Assembly (NCBI GenBank): GCA_934716785.1
Contig: CAKUYM010000229.1
Location: forward strand, 1-6,906
Length of the DNA: 6,906 nt
From: an uncultured Bacteroides sp.
GTDB taxonomy: Bacteria; Bacteroidota; Bacteroidia; Bacteroidales; Bacteroidaceae
Direction of reading: 5' to 3'
This document shows, piece by piece, positions 1 to 6,540 of the stretch. How positions within the stretch are numbered: the stretch's first letter is position 1; each line of letters starts with the position of its first letter. The notes below the pieces were generated by a model. That model was not told the DNA's origin, ran no database searches, and was given only the letters and a program-made list of their open reading frames with translations. Position numbers and translations under genes: made by a program.

Positions 1-216
1 GCTTCTGTCGAAAACCCGGCTGAATTGTTCGGCAGCAAAGAATCGTCGCAGGCAATGAATGCCTTAGCCAAAGCCGACATGACGGGACTCACCGACAAAG
101 ACAACTTTATCGACCCGAAGAAGCTCGTTGAGCTCGTGGGTAAGCGCCAGACGGGTGTGATTTCTGAAGAAAAGAACTTTGAATTAGAGGTACGCGACAA
201 TGTTCAAACTCCGTAA
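1..216 (+). CDS. C-terminal fragment of an unidentified tra-operon protein
   Basis: This frame is open from the first base of the window and stops with TAA at 214-216, giving the last 71 residues of a protein that starts upstream. The visible part is hydrophilic and rich in Lys, Glu and Asp, with no membrane segment, no cysteine and no motif I recognise. It overlaps the start of traH by 17 bases in another frame, which suggests translational coupling in one operon. In SXT/R391-type elements the gene directly before traH is traF, and in F it is one of the small pilus-assembly genes, so a TraF-like protein is possible by position only. A TTG at 25 could in principle start a short ORF, but the frame is already open before it, so an upstream start is more likely. 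Confidence 0.6.
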   Translation, partial: ASVENPAELFGSKESSQAMNALAKADMTGLTDKDNFIDPKKLVELVGKRQTGVISEEKNFELEVRDNVQTP

Positions 217-1642
217 CGTCAAATTGGTGGCGGCGCTGACGGCTGCCGTGATAGGGCTTTCCTTGTCAGGGGGAGCGAATGCGGGTGTGCAGGAAAAGAT
301 GAATAAGATTTTTGGTGACATGAGTAATACCACGTCGCCAGGACAGTTCAACACACAGCGTCGAGGGGTTTTGAGCGGTGGTTCCATGATTGTCAGAAGT
401 CCCGTGGTCGATACGACATTGATCAACGTCGAACTCCCTCACGCTACGGGCGGCTGCGGTGGTATGGATATGTTCGCTGGCTCTATCTCCTTCATCAACG
501 CTGACCAGTTTATTGCTCTTTTACGTGCTATTGCGGCTAATGCCAAAGGGTATGCGTTCCAGATTGCAATGAACGCGGCTTCGTCTCTGATTTCTTCGAA
601 GTTAGGTGAATTCCAGAAGGCTATTCAAGCATTGAACAGCATGAACTTGAATTCATGCGAATTGGCAAAGGGTATCGTCAATTTTGGTTTCGATGCCATG
701 GGTAAATCCAGTGTTATTAAAGATTATGGTGTAGAGGCGAACTTGTCAGGGTTTGGTGATATAACTGATATTTTCCAACACGCATCTAATTCGAAAAATC
801 ACGCACAGGAAGTTAAGGATAAAGCGAAATCAGATCCTAATCTTGCCAATAAAATTAATCTATTATCAGGGAATATGATGTGGAAAGCCTTGAAAAACGG
901 AAACTTTAAAGAAGGCTTAGGGTCTGAGTCCGAAGGTAATGAATTTGGAGCTTTAATGGCTATTACAGGCACCATTGTACTTAGTGATCCGAAAACAGAT
1001 CAATCGAGTGCTCAAGAAAGCGATGTCGATTTTGCTGAATATCCTCCGATTTTAAAGCCTGAAGATTTTATAAATGGCGGAACTGTGCCAATTTATGAAT
1101 GTAATGATACTGATTGTTCGAAACCGACGAAAACCAAGAAAAAGATTAAAGGCTTAAAGGAAATTATTTTGAATGCGATTAAAGGTAACGGTTCAACTAC
1201 AGGTTTGATTGCAAAATATCGAATGGAAAGCACCGCATTTTCTGATGATGAAGCAAAAGTTGCTAAGAGTCTCCCCTCTGATGCGGGTTTTGTTCTTCGA
1301 ATGTATGCCACACGAGCGCCGTATACGGCATACCAAAGAGCTGATGAGTTGGCTGGCGCCATTGCAATGGAATTTGCTTTTGATATGGCAAAAGATTATC
1401 TCCAACTTGCTATGTATGCTTTGTCCACAAGTAAGATGGCTAAGAAAGATTATCTTATGTCTCGATTTGCAGAGCAGTACAATGCTTTAAGCAATGATCT
1501 TACATCTTATTCACAGAATCATAAGACGATTACACAGATTATCCATGAATATAACGAAACAATTAAAAATACTGAATCAATAAAAATGATAGCAGAACAA
1601 TATACACCTAAAGATACAGGTGTTACCCAATCTGATAATTAA
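200..1642 (+). CDS. traH: TraH, F-type conjugative pilus assembly protein
   Basis: TraH is a periplasmic component of F-type type IV secretion systems, needed for pilus assembly or extension together with TraF, TraW and TrbC. The product is 480 residues, close to the size of F TraH. Residues 1-28 form a Sec signal peptide: a basic start, a hydrophobic core at about 9-22 and a likely cleavage after ANA at 28. The family signature follows: a QRRGVLSGGSM stretch at 53-63, then GGCGGMDMFAGSISFI at 84-99. Cysteines at 86, 153, 301 and 306 could form disulfides; in F-type systems TraH is a known client of periplasmic thiol isomerases. The ATG at 200 is chosen because AGAGG lies nine bases upstream and the signal peptide starts there. 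It overlaps the preceding gene and lies 13 bases before traG. The first 450 bases look richer in G+C than the rest of the gene. Confidence 0.95.
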   Translation: MFKLRNVKLVAALTAAVIGLSLSGGANAGVQEKMNKIFGDMSNTTSPGQFNTQRRGVLSGGSMIVRSPVVDTTLINVELPHATGGCGGMDMFAGSISFINADQFIALLRAIAANAKGYAFQIAMNAASSLISSKLGEFQKAIQALNSMNLNSCELAKGIVNFGFDAMGKSSVIKDYGVEANLSGFGDITDIFQHASNSKNHAQEVKDKAKSDPNLANKINLLSGNMMWKALKNGNFKEGLGSESEGNEFGALMAITGTIVLSDPKTDQSSAQESDVDFAEYPPILKPEDFINGGTVPIYECNDTDCSKPTKTKKKIKGLKEIILNAIKGNGSTTGLIAKYRMESTAFSDDEAKVAKSLPSDAGFVLRMYATRAPYTAYQRADELAGAIAMEFAFDMAKDYLQLAMYALSTSKMAKKDYLMSRFAEQYNALSNDLTSYSQNHKTITQIIHEYNETIKNTESIKMIAEQYTPKDTGVTQSDN

Positions 1643-1655
1643 TAATGGAGCAAGT

Positions 1656-4600
1656 ATGACAACATTTAATATTATCTCGATTGGGGATGTCGAATTTTTA
1701 GGGAGGGTTCTCAATTCTGTAGCAATGGTTTGCGGCACAGGGGACTTTAAACAACTCTGTATTTGCGGATTTATTATTGGTCTTCTGTTTATCGGGTTTC
1801 AGTGTATTTTTCAAGGGGCTCAAAGAATCAATTTGCAGCATACCTTTACATGCTTCATATGTTATATGCTGTTTTTTGGTCCGTCATGTACCGTGGTTAT
1901 TGAAGATGCGGGCAGCTCTTCATACGTGAGAACGGTTGATAACGTTCCTATCGGAGTAGGGGTTGCCGGGACTGCTATTTCAGGTATTGGTTATGGATTA
2001 ACCAAAATGATGGAGCAAGCCTACGGAACTTTGGATGGCGGTCGAAACGGTGGCTATATTGAGCCTTTGAAAATCATTGCTGGTCTTCGATACGCAGGAA
2101 GTACCGATGCGATTTGGGCATCTTTGGATGCTCAGTGTGGAGCAGGCTGTAAGACAAAAGAATCCGTTATCAATTACATAAGCGAATGTACGGCTGAAGC
2201 CATACAGCTGGGCACGAAAACACCAAATGAAATTTATAGTCAAGACTTAAAAAATGACGGTATTGCGATTTTGAAGTCAAATAGTGAAACGTTGATGACA
2301 AAACTGACTTTATTTGAAGGAGGTGCGATTGTTGGTGAAAACGGCGCAATGACTTGTAAGGACGGGTGGCCCAAGTTAAAGACACTCGTTTTGGATAAGT
2401 TAAAAACAGAACAGACAGCCCTTGTTTTTAATCAATTATTAGGAATCAAAGAATTAAGCAATACAGGAAAGAAAGTAGTCAAGGATTGGAGCGCGATTAG
2501 CAATGCTGTTTCTGCTCTAGGTTTTACTGCTGATGATGCACAGGCTTGGATTTTGGCGTCAGTCGTTCAGCCTGTTTATGAGCAGGGTATTATTAAACAT
2601 TACCAATCTTATCAAGATTATTCAATGGCGAATGAAGTTAATTCCGCTATTCGCCAACGAAATATTCAGTGGGCATCAGAACAAACGATGTTTGTCTCAG
2701 TTTGTCGAGCAATGATGTCGTTTTTTGAGGGGTTTGTTTATGCGATTACTCCGATTATTGGTTTTATGCTGATGATCGGTGCATTTGGTCTTGGTTTGAT
2801 TGGCAAGTATTTCATGGTATTGGCATGGATCCAGTTATGGATACCTTGCATGTCTATTTGCAATCTTTATACCATAACAGGTCTTCGTAGCGAATTAACC
2901 ACAGCACCGATTGCAGGAGCTTCATCTTTTTACGCAATGTCGGATACGTACACCCGTGTATCGAGTTGGGTCGCTACCGGCGGTATGTTGTTCGCTGCGA
3001 CACCTATGTTGGCGCTCTTCGTGATTTCGGGCTCGATGTACGCTTTCACGACTTTGGCAAGTCGATTGCAGGGGCAGGATCATTTCAATGAAAAGAACAT
3101 CGCGCCGGATGTACAGCAGGTTGGGGCAATAAGTAGTACTGCGCCTATGAATATGAATGATCCAACCAGTGGATCTCGTCGAACAGGGTGGGATGCCGTA
3201 CAGCCAACCTTTAGTGTCCAGTCATTAGGCTCAATGGTTGCTGCGCATCAGCATGATCTGGCGAACGCCGCTGTAGATAATATGAATAAGCAATTTGTTA
3301 CAGCGTCAAATGATAGTCGCAATTTTGCGGCATTGAAATCTCATTCCGAGGATCAGGCAAGATCAGCTTTGGCTTCTAGGGTTAACGGGACTGAAACCTT
3401 AGATAGTGTATTGTCAAATAGTGGGGTTTTTGGAAACTTGGATGCATCGGAAAAGGCGGAAACATTTGGCGGAGTAAATATGACTGCTGACGCCGGTCTT
3501 GCCGCTGGAGGTCATTACTCGACTGATCTCTTCCGTCATGGACCTAACAAAGGGTCGTTAGAAGGTGCTCAAGAACAACTTCAGGCAGCTAATGATTTGA
3601 TCAAGGCACAAGGTCTTGAAGGGAAAGTTAAGTCAAGTATTGTTCGAGGAAACGACGGAAAATATGGTGTTCGCTTAGAAGGTGTTGCCAAAGAAGATTC
3701 AGCAAAGGCAAAAGAAATCTTTGATAAAACATATCAAGGAACCGCGCCAAAAACCGGATTTAATAGAGGAATTGAGGCAGGTGCGAAGGCTGGAGTTTCT
3801 GTTGGTTCTAAGGATTCCCAAAGTTCTAGCGGAACACATTCGACAAAATTTAGTTCTGCAGAAGATGTCTCTAAGGGTGAATCTTTGAAAGCGATGATCA
3901 ATAAGGCTAAACAAACAGCTTCACGAAATATTGATCAAGATAGCTTTTCAAAAACTCTGTCTCTTTCTAAATCTACAGCCTTGTCAGATTCTATCCAAAA
4001 GGCGGCTACTGAAACTTATAGGGCGAATCAAACGAGCCAAGTGGTCAGTTCTGTTGGTTCTGAACAAAGAATTGGGGCGCTGCAGTTAAGTAAAAGTTTA
4101 TTAAATGCAGGAGGCTTGAATTTTGCACGTGATTTTAAACATAATTTAATGTACTCTGATAAAGATGGTTATAAAAAAATTTCAGAATGGGAGGACTATA
4201 ACAATCGAGTAGGGGGGATGGGTAATGATCAAGCTCTTGTAGCGGCTGTTGCAACATATATGGAAAAAGGATTGGGTAATAGAGCGCAAGCAAGTGAATT
4301 TGGTCATTTATTGGAACATGCAGAATTGCCGTTAATGTTCTCAGTTCCGAAGGAAGTCGAAGAAAAGGAACTTTGGAAGCCGAGACAGTTTGATGAAGAA
4401 AAAGACAAGGCTGAAAAAGTCTTAACGCAAACGGCGAGAGATATTGATCAAAAAGAAGGCACCATTGAAATGCTGCATCTGACGGGCGGTTACAAGTCTG
4501 ATGGACTTTATGAACGTAGTTTGCCTGATGTTGATAAAAAATATGAAGCAGATGCCAATGATGTACGGGTCAAATTTGGCGGAGATCAGTATGCTGCTTT

Positions 4601-5369
4601 CCATGATACTCGCGAGGAGGCCATTAAAGGAGTATTGAACCCGCCTCCTGGAGGAACTTTGGTGCATGGTGCTTCGCAATTTGATAACTTACTGAATAAC
4701 TTTGGGAAAAATCTGAAGAATTGGTTTTTTGGTGATAAGTATCATTCGCCGACGCAAAATGGCTCGCCTCAGTTGACGCCGGAAAATTACTATAAATTTA
4801 AATCTGATCTTGACGAGCGAGCAACATTAGTCGGTCTGACACCTAACGAAACAAAGTTAATTGATAGCGCTTTTAAATATCAACTTGCCAAGGAAGACAT
4901 GTCTAATGGGGTATTGGGAAGGAAAGAAACGCTTGCTCAATACGAGAAAGAGTTTCATGCTTCTGCAGAGCAATTGAAATTAAATGTGGCTGAAGATATT
5001 TATAAACATCGAGGATTTAAATGGGACGGATCAATGAAAATTGACCAGGCTCATGAGAAAGTGAACGATGAAGTATACAACGTTACAGGGCATATGATTG
5101 ATCACCTTAAGCAGGCTATGAAGGATTCAACTTCTGCATCTGCCAATACGGTTAAATTGTACAACCTGGCGATGAATAGGACTGGGGCACTTAAAACTAA
5201 ATATACCGAAAACCCCGAACCGAAGATTAAGGAGCCGCAGCCGAAATCTGTGGATATGAGAAATAACGCTAGCGGAGTTGAAGTTGCGTCGATTCCTACA
5301 GTTGACATGAGACCAGGTTCTTCAGGAACATCAACGGTGAAGCCTATTAAGGTTGCTGCAAATAAATAA
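1656..5369 (+). CDS. traG: TraG, conjugative mating-pair stabilisation protein
   Basis: F-type TraG is an inner-membrane protein. Its N-terminal membrane domain is needed for pilus assembly, and its long C-terminal part acts in mating-pair stabilisation and, in F and SXT, is the target of entry exclusion. Hydrophobic segments lie at about 33-53, 62-82 and 98-118, then as a cluster at 356-405 and at 438-470, as in the TraG N-terminal family. The loop between the groups carries cysteines at 161, 165, 178 and 234. Residues from about 471 to the end are hydrophilic and rich in Lys, Ser and Gln. At 1237 residues it is longer than F TraG (about 940) and nearer the SXT form. The ATG at 1656 is preferred over an in-frame GTG at 1620, because GGAG lies five bases before it and the GTG has no clear ribosome binding site. 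The C-terminus repeats the motif VDMR at 1199 and 1216. Confidence 0.93.
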   Translation: MTTFNIISIGDVEFLGRVLNSVAMVCGTGDFKQLCICGFIIGLLFIGFQCIFQGAQRINLQHTFTCFICYMLFFGPSCTVVIEDAGSSSYVRTVDNVPIGVGVAGTAISGIGYGLTKMMEQAYGTLDGGRNGGYIEPLKIIAGLRYAGSTDAIWASLDAQCGAGCKTKESVINYISECTAEAIQLGTKTPNEIYSQDLKNDGIAILKSNSETLMTKLTLFEGGAIVGENGAMTCKDGWPKLKTLVLDKLKTEQTALVFNQLLGIKELSNTGKKVVKDWSAISNAVSALGFTADDAQAWILASVVQPVYEQGIIKHYQSYQDYSMANEVNSAIRQRNIQWASEQTMFVSVCRAMMSFFEGFVYAITPIIGFMLMIGAFGLGLIGKYFMVLAWIQLWIPCMSICNLYTITGLRSELTTAPIAGASSFYAMSDTYTRVSSWVATGGMLFAATPMLALFVISGSMYAFTTLASRLQGQDHFNEKNIAPDVQQVGAISSTAPMNMNDPTSGSRRTGWDAVQPTFSVQSLGSMVAAHQHDLANAAVDNMNKQFVTASNDSRNFAALKSHSEDQARSALASRVNGTETLDSVLSNSGVFGNLDASEKAETFGGVNMTADAGLAAGGHYSTDLFRHGPNKGSLEGAQEQLQAANDLIKAQGLEGKVKSSIVRGNDGKYGVRLEGVAKEDSAKAKEIFDKTYQGTAPKTGFNRGIEAGAKAGVSVGSKDSQSSSGTHSTKFSSAEDVSKGESLKAMINKAKQTASRNIDQDSFSKTLSLSKSTALSDSIQKAATETYRANQTSQVVSSVGSEQRIGALQLSKSLLNAGGLNFARDFKHNLMYSDKDGYKKISEWEDYNNRVGGMGNDQALVAAVATYMEKGLGNRAQASEFGHLLEHAELPLMFSVPKEVEEKELWKPRQFDEEKDKAEKVLTQTARDIDQKEGTIEMLHLTGGYKSDGLYERSLPDVDKKYEADANDVRVKFGGDQYAAFHDTREEAIKGVLNPPPGGTLVHGASQFDNLLNNFGKNLKNWFFGDKYHSPTQNGSPQLTPENYYKFKSDLDERATLVGLTPNETKLIDSAFKYQLAKEDMSNGVLGRKETLAQYEKEFHASAEQLKLNVAEDIYKHRGFKWDGSMKIDQAHEKVNDEVYNVTGHMIDHLKQAMKDSTSASANTVKLYNLAMNRTGALKTKYTENPEPKIKEPQPKSVDMRNNASGVEVASIPTVDMRPGSSGTSTVKPIKVAANK

Positions 5370-5373
5370 CAGT

Positions 5374-5415
5374 AAAAGGCCGTGATTAGCTAAGGAAAGT
5401 TATCACGGCCTTTTT
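5374..5415. terminator. Bidirectional terminator between traG and the cold-shock-domain gene
   Basis: AAAAGGCCGTGAT at 5374-5386 is perfectly complementary to ATCACGGCCTTTT at 5402-5414, with a 15-base loop. A T run follows on the plus strand, and the A run at the left gives a U tract on the minus strand. It starts five bases after the traG stop and ends just beyond the stop of the minus-strand gene at 5420, so it can end both convergent transcripts. It probably marks the end of the transfer operon. Confidence 0.93.
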
Positions 5416-5419
5416 CTTA

Positions 5420-6040
5420 CTATCGGAATGCTCCAATAATTAAGAAGAACAAAATAATGAAAAAAGGAGCAATGAATTTTAATTTCATCAGAGCTTCTTG
5501 TTTTGCCAATGATTTTTTATAGGCATCATTGGAATAGTAAATGTTAAAGCAGAAGGGGCAATAACTCTCTATCGGGATTGAGTTAGCAAATTCCACCCTC
5601 GGCACCATCAACTTCCCACAATGAGGGCACCGCACCCGCGATTCATCTCCATCCGCCGTCGGATCTTCCGTTTCCCCCGTCTTCGTCTCATCAAACCGCA
5701 TGGCCGCAATCTTCGGAGCCTTCCCCATCTGGCGTGCCTTGTTTGAAACCGTGAACACCACATACCGCCCCGGTGCCGGGAGATCGCCCTTGCCGTCAAA
5801 GTTTTCAATCCGGAAGAAGTAATCCACGCCGTCTTCTCCCTTAACAAAACCATAGCCGTCCTTGGCGTTGAACTTCATGACATAACCGCGCAGTTCTCCA
5901 GCAGGTGCTGCAACAAAGGATTCCGGAGCCTTGGTGTTGGCGTTAATGTCCTTGACAGAGGAGGTTGAAGAGTTTGCCTTGTTGGCAGAGAGGGATTCGA
6001 CCTGAGAGGCGAAATCGGTTGATTTTTTATTCTTAAACAT
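5420..6040 (-). CDS. Cold-shock-domain protein with zinc ribbon and C-terminal membrane anchor
   Basis: The 206-residue product has three parts. Residues 1-48 are a polar, Ser/Asn/Lys-rich, probably disordered leader. Residues 51-117 resemble a cold-shock (OB-fold) nucleic-acid-binding domain: RNP1-like KDGYGFV at 60-66 and RNP2-like DYFFR at 73-77, where classical Csp proteins have DVFVH. Residues 138-164 contain CPHC and CPFC, a four-cysteine zinc-ribbon pattern. Residues 189-203 are a hydrophobic helix followed by GAFR, which suggests a tail anchor in the inner membrane. Its role is unknown; a membrane-tethered RNA or single-stranded DNA binder is an inference. The ATG at 6038-6040 is preferred over an in-frame TTG at 6053-6055, because a GGGA/AAAGA purine stretch precedes it and nothing resembling a ribosome binding site precedes the TTG. 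It converges on traG and is transcribed separately. The last 60 or so codons are much richer in A+T than the middle of the gene. Confidence 0.85.
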   Translation of the reverse strand: MFKNKKSTDFASQVESLSANKANSSTSSVKDINANTKAPESFVAAPAGELRGYVMKFNAKDGYGFVKGEDGVDYFFRIENFDGKGDLPAPGRYVVFTVSNKARQMGKAPKIAAMRFDETKTGETEDPTADGDESRVRCPHCGKLMVPRVEFANSIPIESYCPFCFNIYYSNDAYKKSLAKQEALMKLKFIAPFFIILFFLIIGAFR

Positions 6041-6111
6041 GATCTTTATTCCCAATAATTAGCTATTTAAACCCGTAAAAAACCGTTGGTATCTTGGTGA
6101 TTTTGTATTGC

Positions 6112-6120
6112 ATTATATCA
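6112..6120 (-). promoter_or_regulatory. Extended -10 promoter for the cold-shock-domain gene
   Basis: Read on the minus strand this is TGATATAAT, a consensus -10 box with the TGn extension. No good -35 hexamer is found 16-18 bases upstream, as is common for extended -10 promoters. Transcription would start near 6105 and give a 5' leader of about 65 nt before the ATG at 6040. The surrounding A+T-rich tract (6112-6140) supports promoter function. Confidence 0.6.
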
Positions 6121-6160
6121 CAGTTATAATATTAATATTGCGAAGTGACGCTGATTGGAT

Positions 6161-6190
6161 AATTCCGGAAAGGCAAATTCCGGAAGGTCA
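6161..6190. repeat. Two tandem 15-bp copies, each with a TTCCGGAA palindrome
   Basis: AATTCCGGAAAGGCA (6161-6175) is followed directly by AATTCCGGAAGGTCA (6176-6190), which differs at two positions. Each copy contains the palindrome TTCCGGAA. The pair lies about 45 bases upstream of the -10 box of the cold-shock-domain gene, and downstream of the terminator of the small hydrophobic ORF. It could be a binding site for a dimeric regulator, but nothing here identifies one. Confidence 0.6.
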
Positions 6191-6260
6191 ACGGACACAA
6201 TTATGCTGCGGGAGAGAGGAAAACGGGGAAAAGGAGGAGGGGCGTTCCCTTGTGGAGGGC
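6191..6260. other. Non-coding stretch with a purine-rich tract
   Basis: Positions 6210-6242 on the plus strand are all purine except for one C at 6224, and include AAGGAGGAGGGG. This resembles a ribosome binding site, but no convincing gene follows it: the frame beginning with GTG at 6251 runs antisense to the small hydrophobic ORF and gives a low-complexity Cys/His/Arg-rich product. I see no other feature here. Confidence 0.4.
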
Positions 6261-6327
6261 AAAAAAATCGCGCGTTCGGGGCCCCTATCCAAGCAGGCCC
6301 CTGCCGATTTACCGGCGGAACGCGCGA
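6261..6327 (-). terminator. Branched terminator of the small hydrophobic ORF
   Basis: A perfect 10-bp outer stem (6268-6277 with 6318-6327, core CGCGCGTTC/GAACGCGCG) encloses two adjacent hairpins: 6278-6283 with 6296-6301 (GGGGCC/GGCCCC), and 6303-6306 with 6313-6316 (GCCG/CGGC). On the minus strand the outer stem is followed by A and seven T residues, a typical intrinsic-terminator tail. The TAA of the small ORF lies in the loop of one inner hairpin, so the last codons form part of the structure. Such a compact three-way junction would also protect the mRNA 3' end from exonucleases. Confidence 0.85.
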
Positions 6328-6482
6328 ACAGTGACTACGACTGCGGCAATGGCAAGTGCCACCAATGCCGCCACCAAAACAAGCAACGCTACCGTTGAAC
6401 CGCCGACGTTAATGTAGACGTTTTCCGCGTAGAAGCTCTGATGTATAATCACTGAGCACGAGGTGATAAATGCTGCTAACAT
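6309..6482 (-). CDS. Putative type I toxin: small single-span hydrophobic peptide
   Basis: The 57-residue product has a mildly hydrophobic N-terminus (MLAAFITSCSVII), a short polar middle, a long hydrophobic helix at about 31-52 made mostly of Val, Ala and Leu, and a basic tail RAFRR. Small size, one membrane span and a positively charged end are the general plan of type I toxins such as Ldr, Fst, TisB and Hok, but I see no sequence match to any named family. The ATG at 6480-6482 is chosen because GAGGA (6491-6495) lies eight bases upstream; an ORF extended to an upstream start has no such signal. A plus-strand antisense RNA gene overlaps its 5' end, and its own 3' end lies in a strong terminator. 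No convincing promoter is visible; the best candidate is TTGAAA at 6603-6608 with a weak GAAATT 17 bases downstream. Membrane depolarisation or damage is inferred from the layout only. Confidence 0.65.
   Translation of the reverse strand: MLAAFITSCSVIIHQSFYAENVYINVGGSTVALLVLVAALVALAIAAVVVTVRAFRR
6421..6449 (+). promoter_or_regulatory. Promoter of the antisense RNA
   Basis: TATAAT at 6444-6449 is a perfect -10 box. TTTTCC at 6421-6426, 17 bases upstream, is a weak -35. Transcription should start at about 6455-6457. The promoter lies inside the coding sequence of the minus-strand hydrophobic peptide, as in several type I toxin-antitoxin loci. Confidence 0.65.
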
Positions 6483-6490
6483 TTTCCTGA
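6470..6490 (+). other. Six-codon ORF (MLLTFS) with a strong ribosome binding site
   Basis: GAGGTGAT at 6460-6467 closely matches the 16S anti-Shine-Dalgarno complement and sits two bases before ATG at 6470 (six bases from GAGG). The frame encodes MLLTFS and stops at 6488-6490, inside the putative antisense RNA and before its terminator. It could be a leader peptide of an attenuator. It could also be a by-product of the inverted symmetry at 6458-6497, which places a GAGG and an ATG on both strands. I cannot tell whether it is translated. Confidence 0.3.
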
Positions 6491-6506
6491 TCCTCGTAAG
6501 TGGTAC

Positions 6507-6540
6507 AAGGCCCGGTGTTCGTAGCATCGGGCTTTGCTTT
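6507..6540 (+). terminator. Intrinsic terminator of the antisense RNA
   Basis: GCCCGGTG at 6510-6517 pairs with CATCGGGC at 6525-6532, with one G-U pair and a seven-base loop. Weaker G-U and A-U pairs extend the stem outward to 6507 and 6535. TTTGCTTT follows at 6533-6540. The hairpin and T-rich tail are oriented for the plus strand. Confidence 0.75.

Larger units (their letters stand above)
6456..6540 (+). ncRNA. Putative antisense antitoxin RNA, about 85 nt
   Basis: A consensus -10 box lies just upstream and an intrinsic terminator closes the unit, so a short discrete transcript is expected. It would be fully complementary to the minus-strand mRNA across its Shine-Dalgarno (6491-6495), start codon (6480-6482) and first eight or so codons. 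Two stem-loops are visible: ACGAGG (6458-6463) with CCTCGT (6492-6497), enclosing AAATG (6468-6472) with CATTT (6480-6484) around the loop CTGCTAA; then the terminator hairpin. The loop is complementary to the matching loop in the mRNA, so a kissing interaction could start pairing. An alternative reading is an attenuated leader for the gene at 6844. The exact ends are estimates. Confidence 0.6.

Noticed and set aside
1620..1655. GTG start for traG at 1620, overlapping the end of traH
   Set aside because: The ATG at 1656 has GGAG at a good distance and leads directly into a typical TraG N-terminus; the GTG has no comparable signal.
6041..6055. TTG start adding five residues to the cold-shock-domain protein
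   Set aside because: No ribosome binding site precedes it, while the ATG at 6038-6040 has a purine-rich stretch upstream.
6268..6327. Branched palindrome considered as an integron attC or recombination site
   Set aside because: It lacks the RYYYAAC/GTTRRRY core pair of attC sites, and the seven-T run next to a stop codon is better explained by termination.
6108..6398. Plus-strand 96-codon frame with a purine-rich ribosome-binding-like tract before an internal GTG
   Set aside because: It runs antisense to the hydrophobic peptide and through its terminator; the product is a low-complexity Cys/His/Arg/Gln-rich string expected from the complement of Val/Ala-rich codons.
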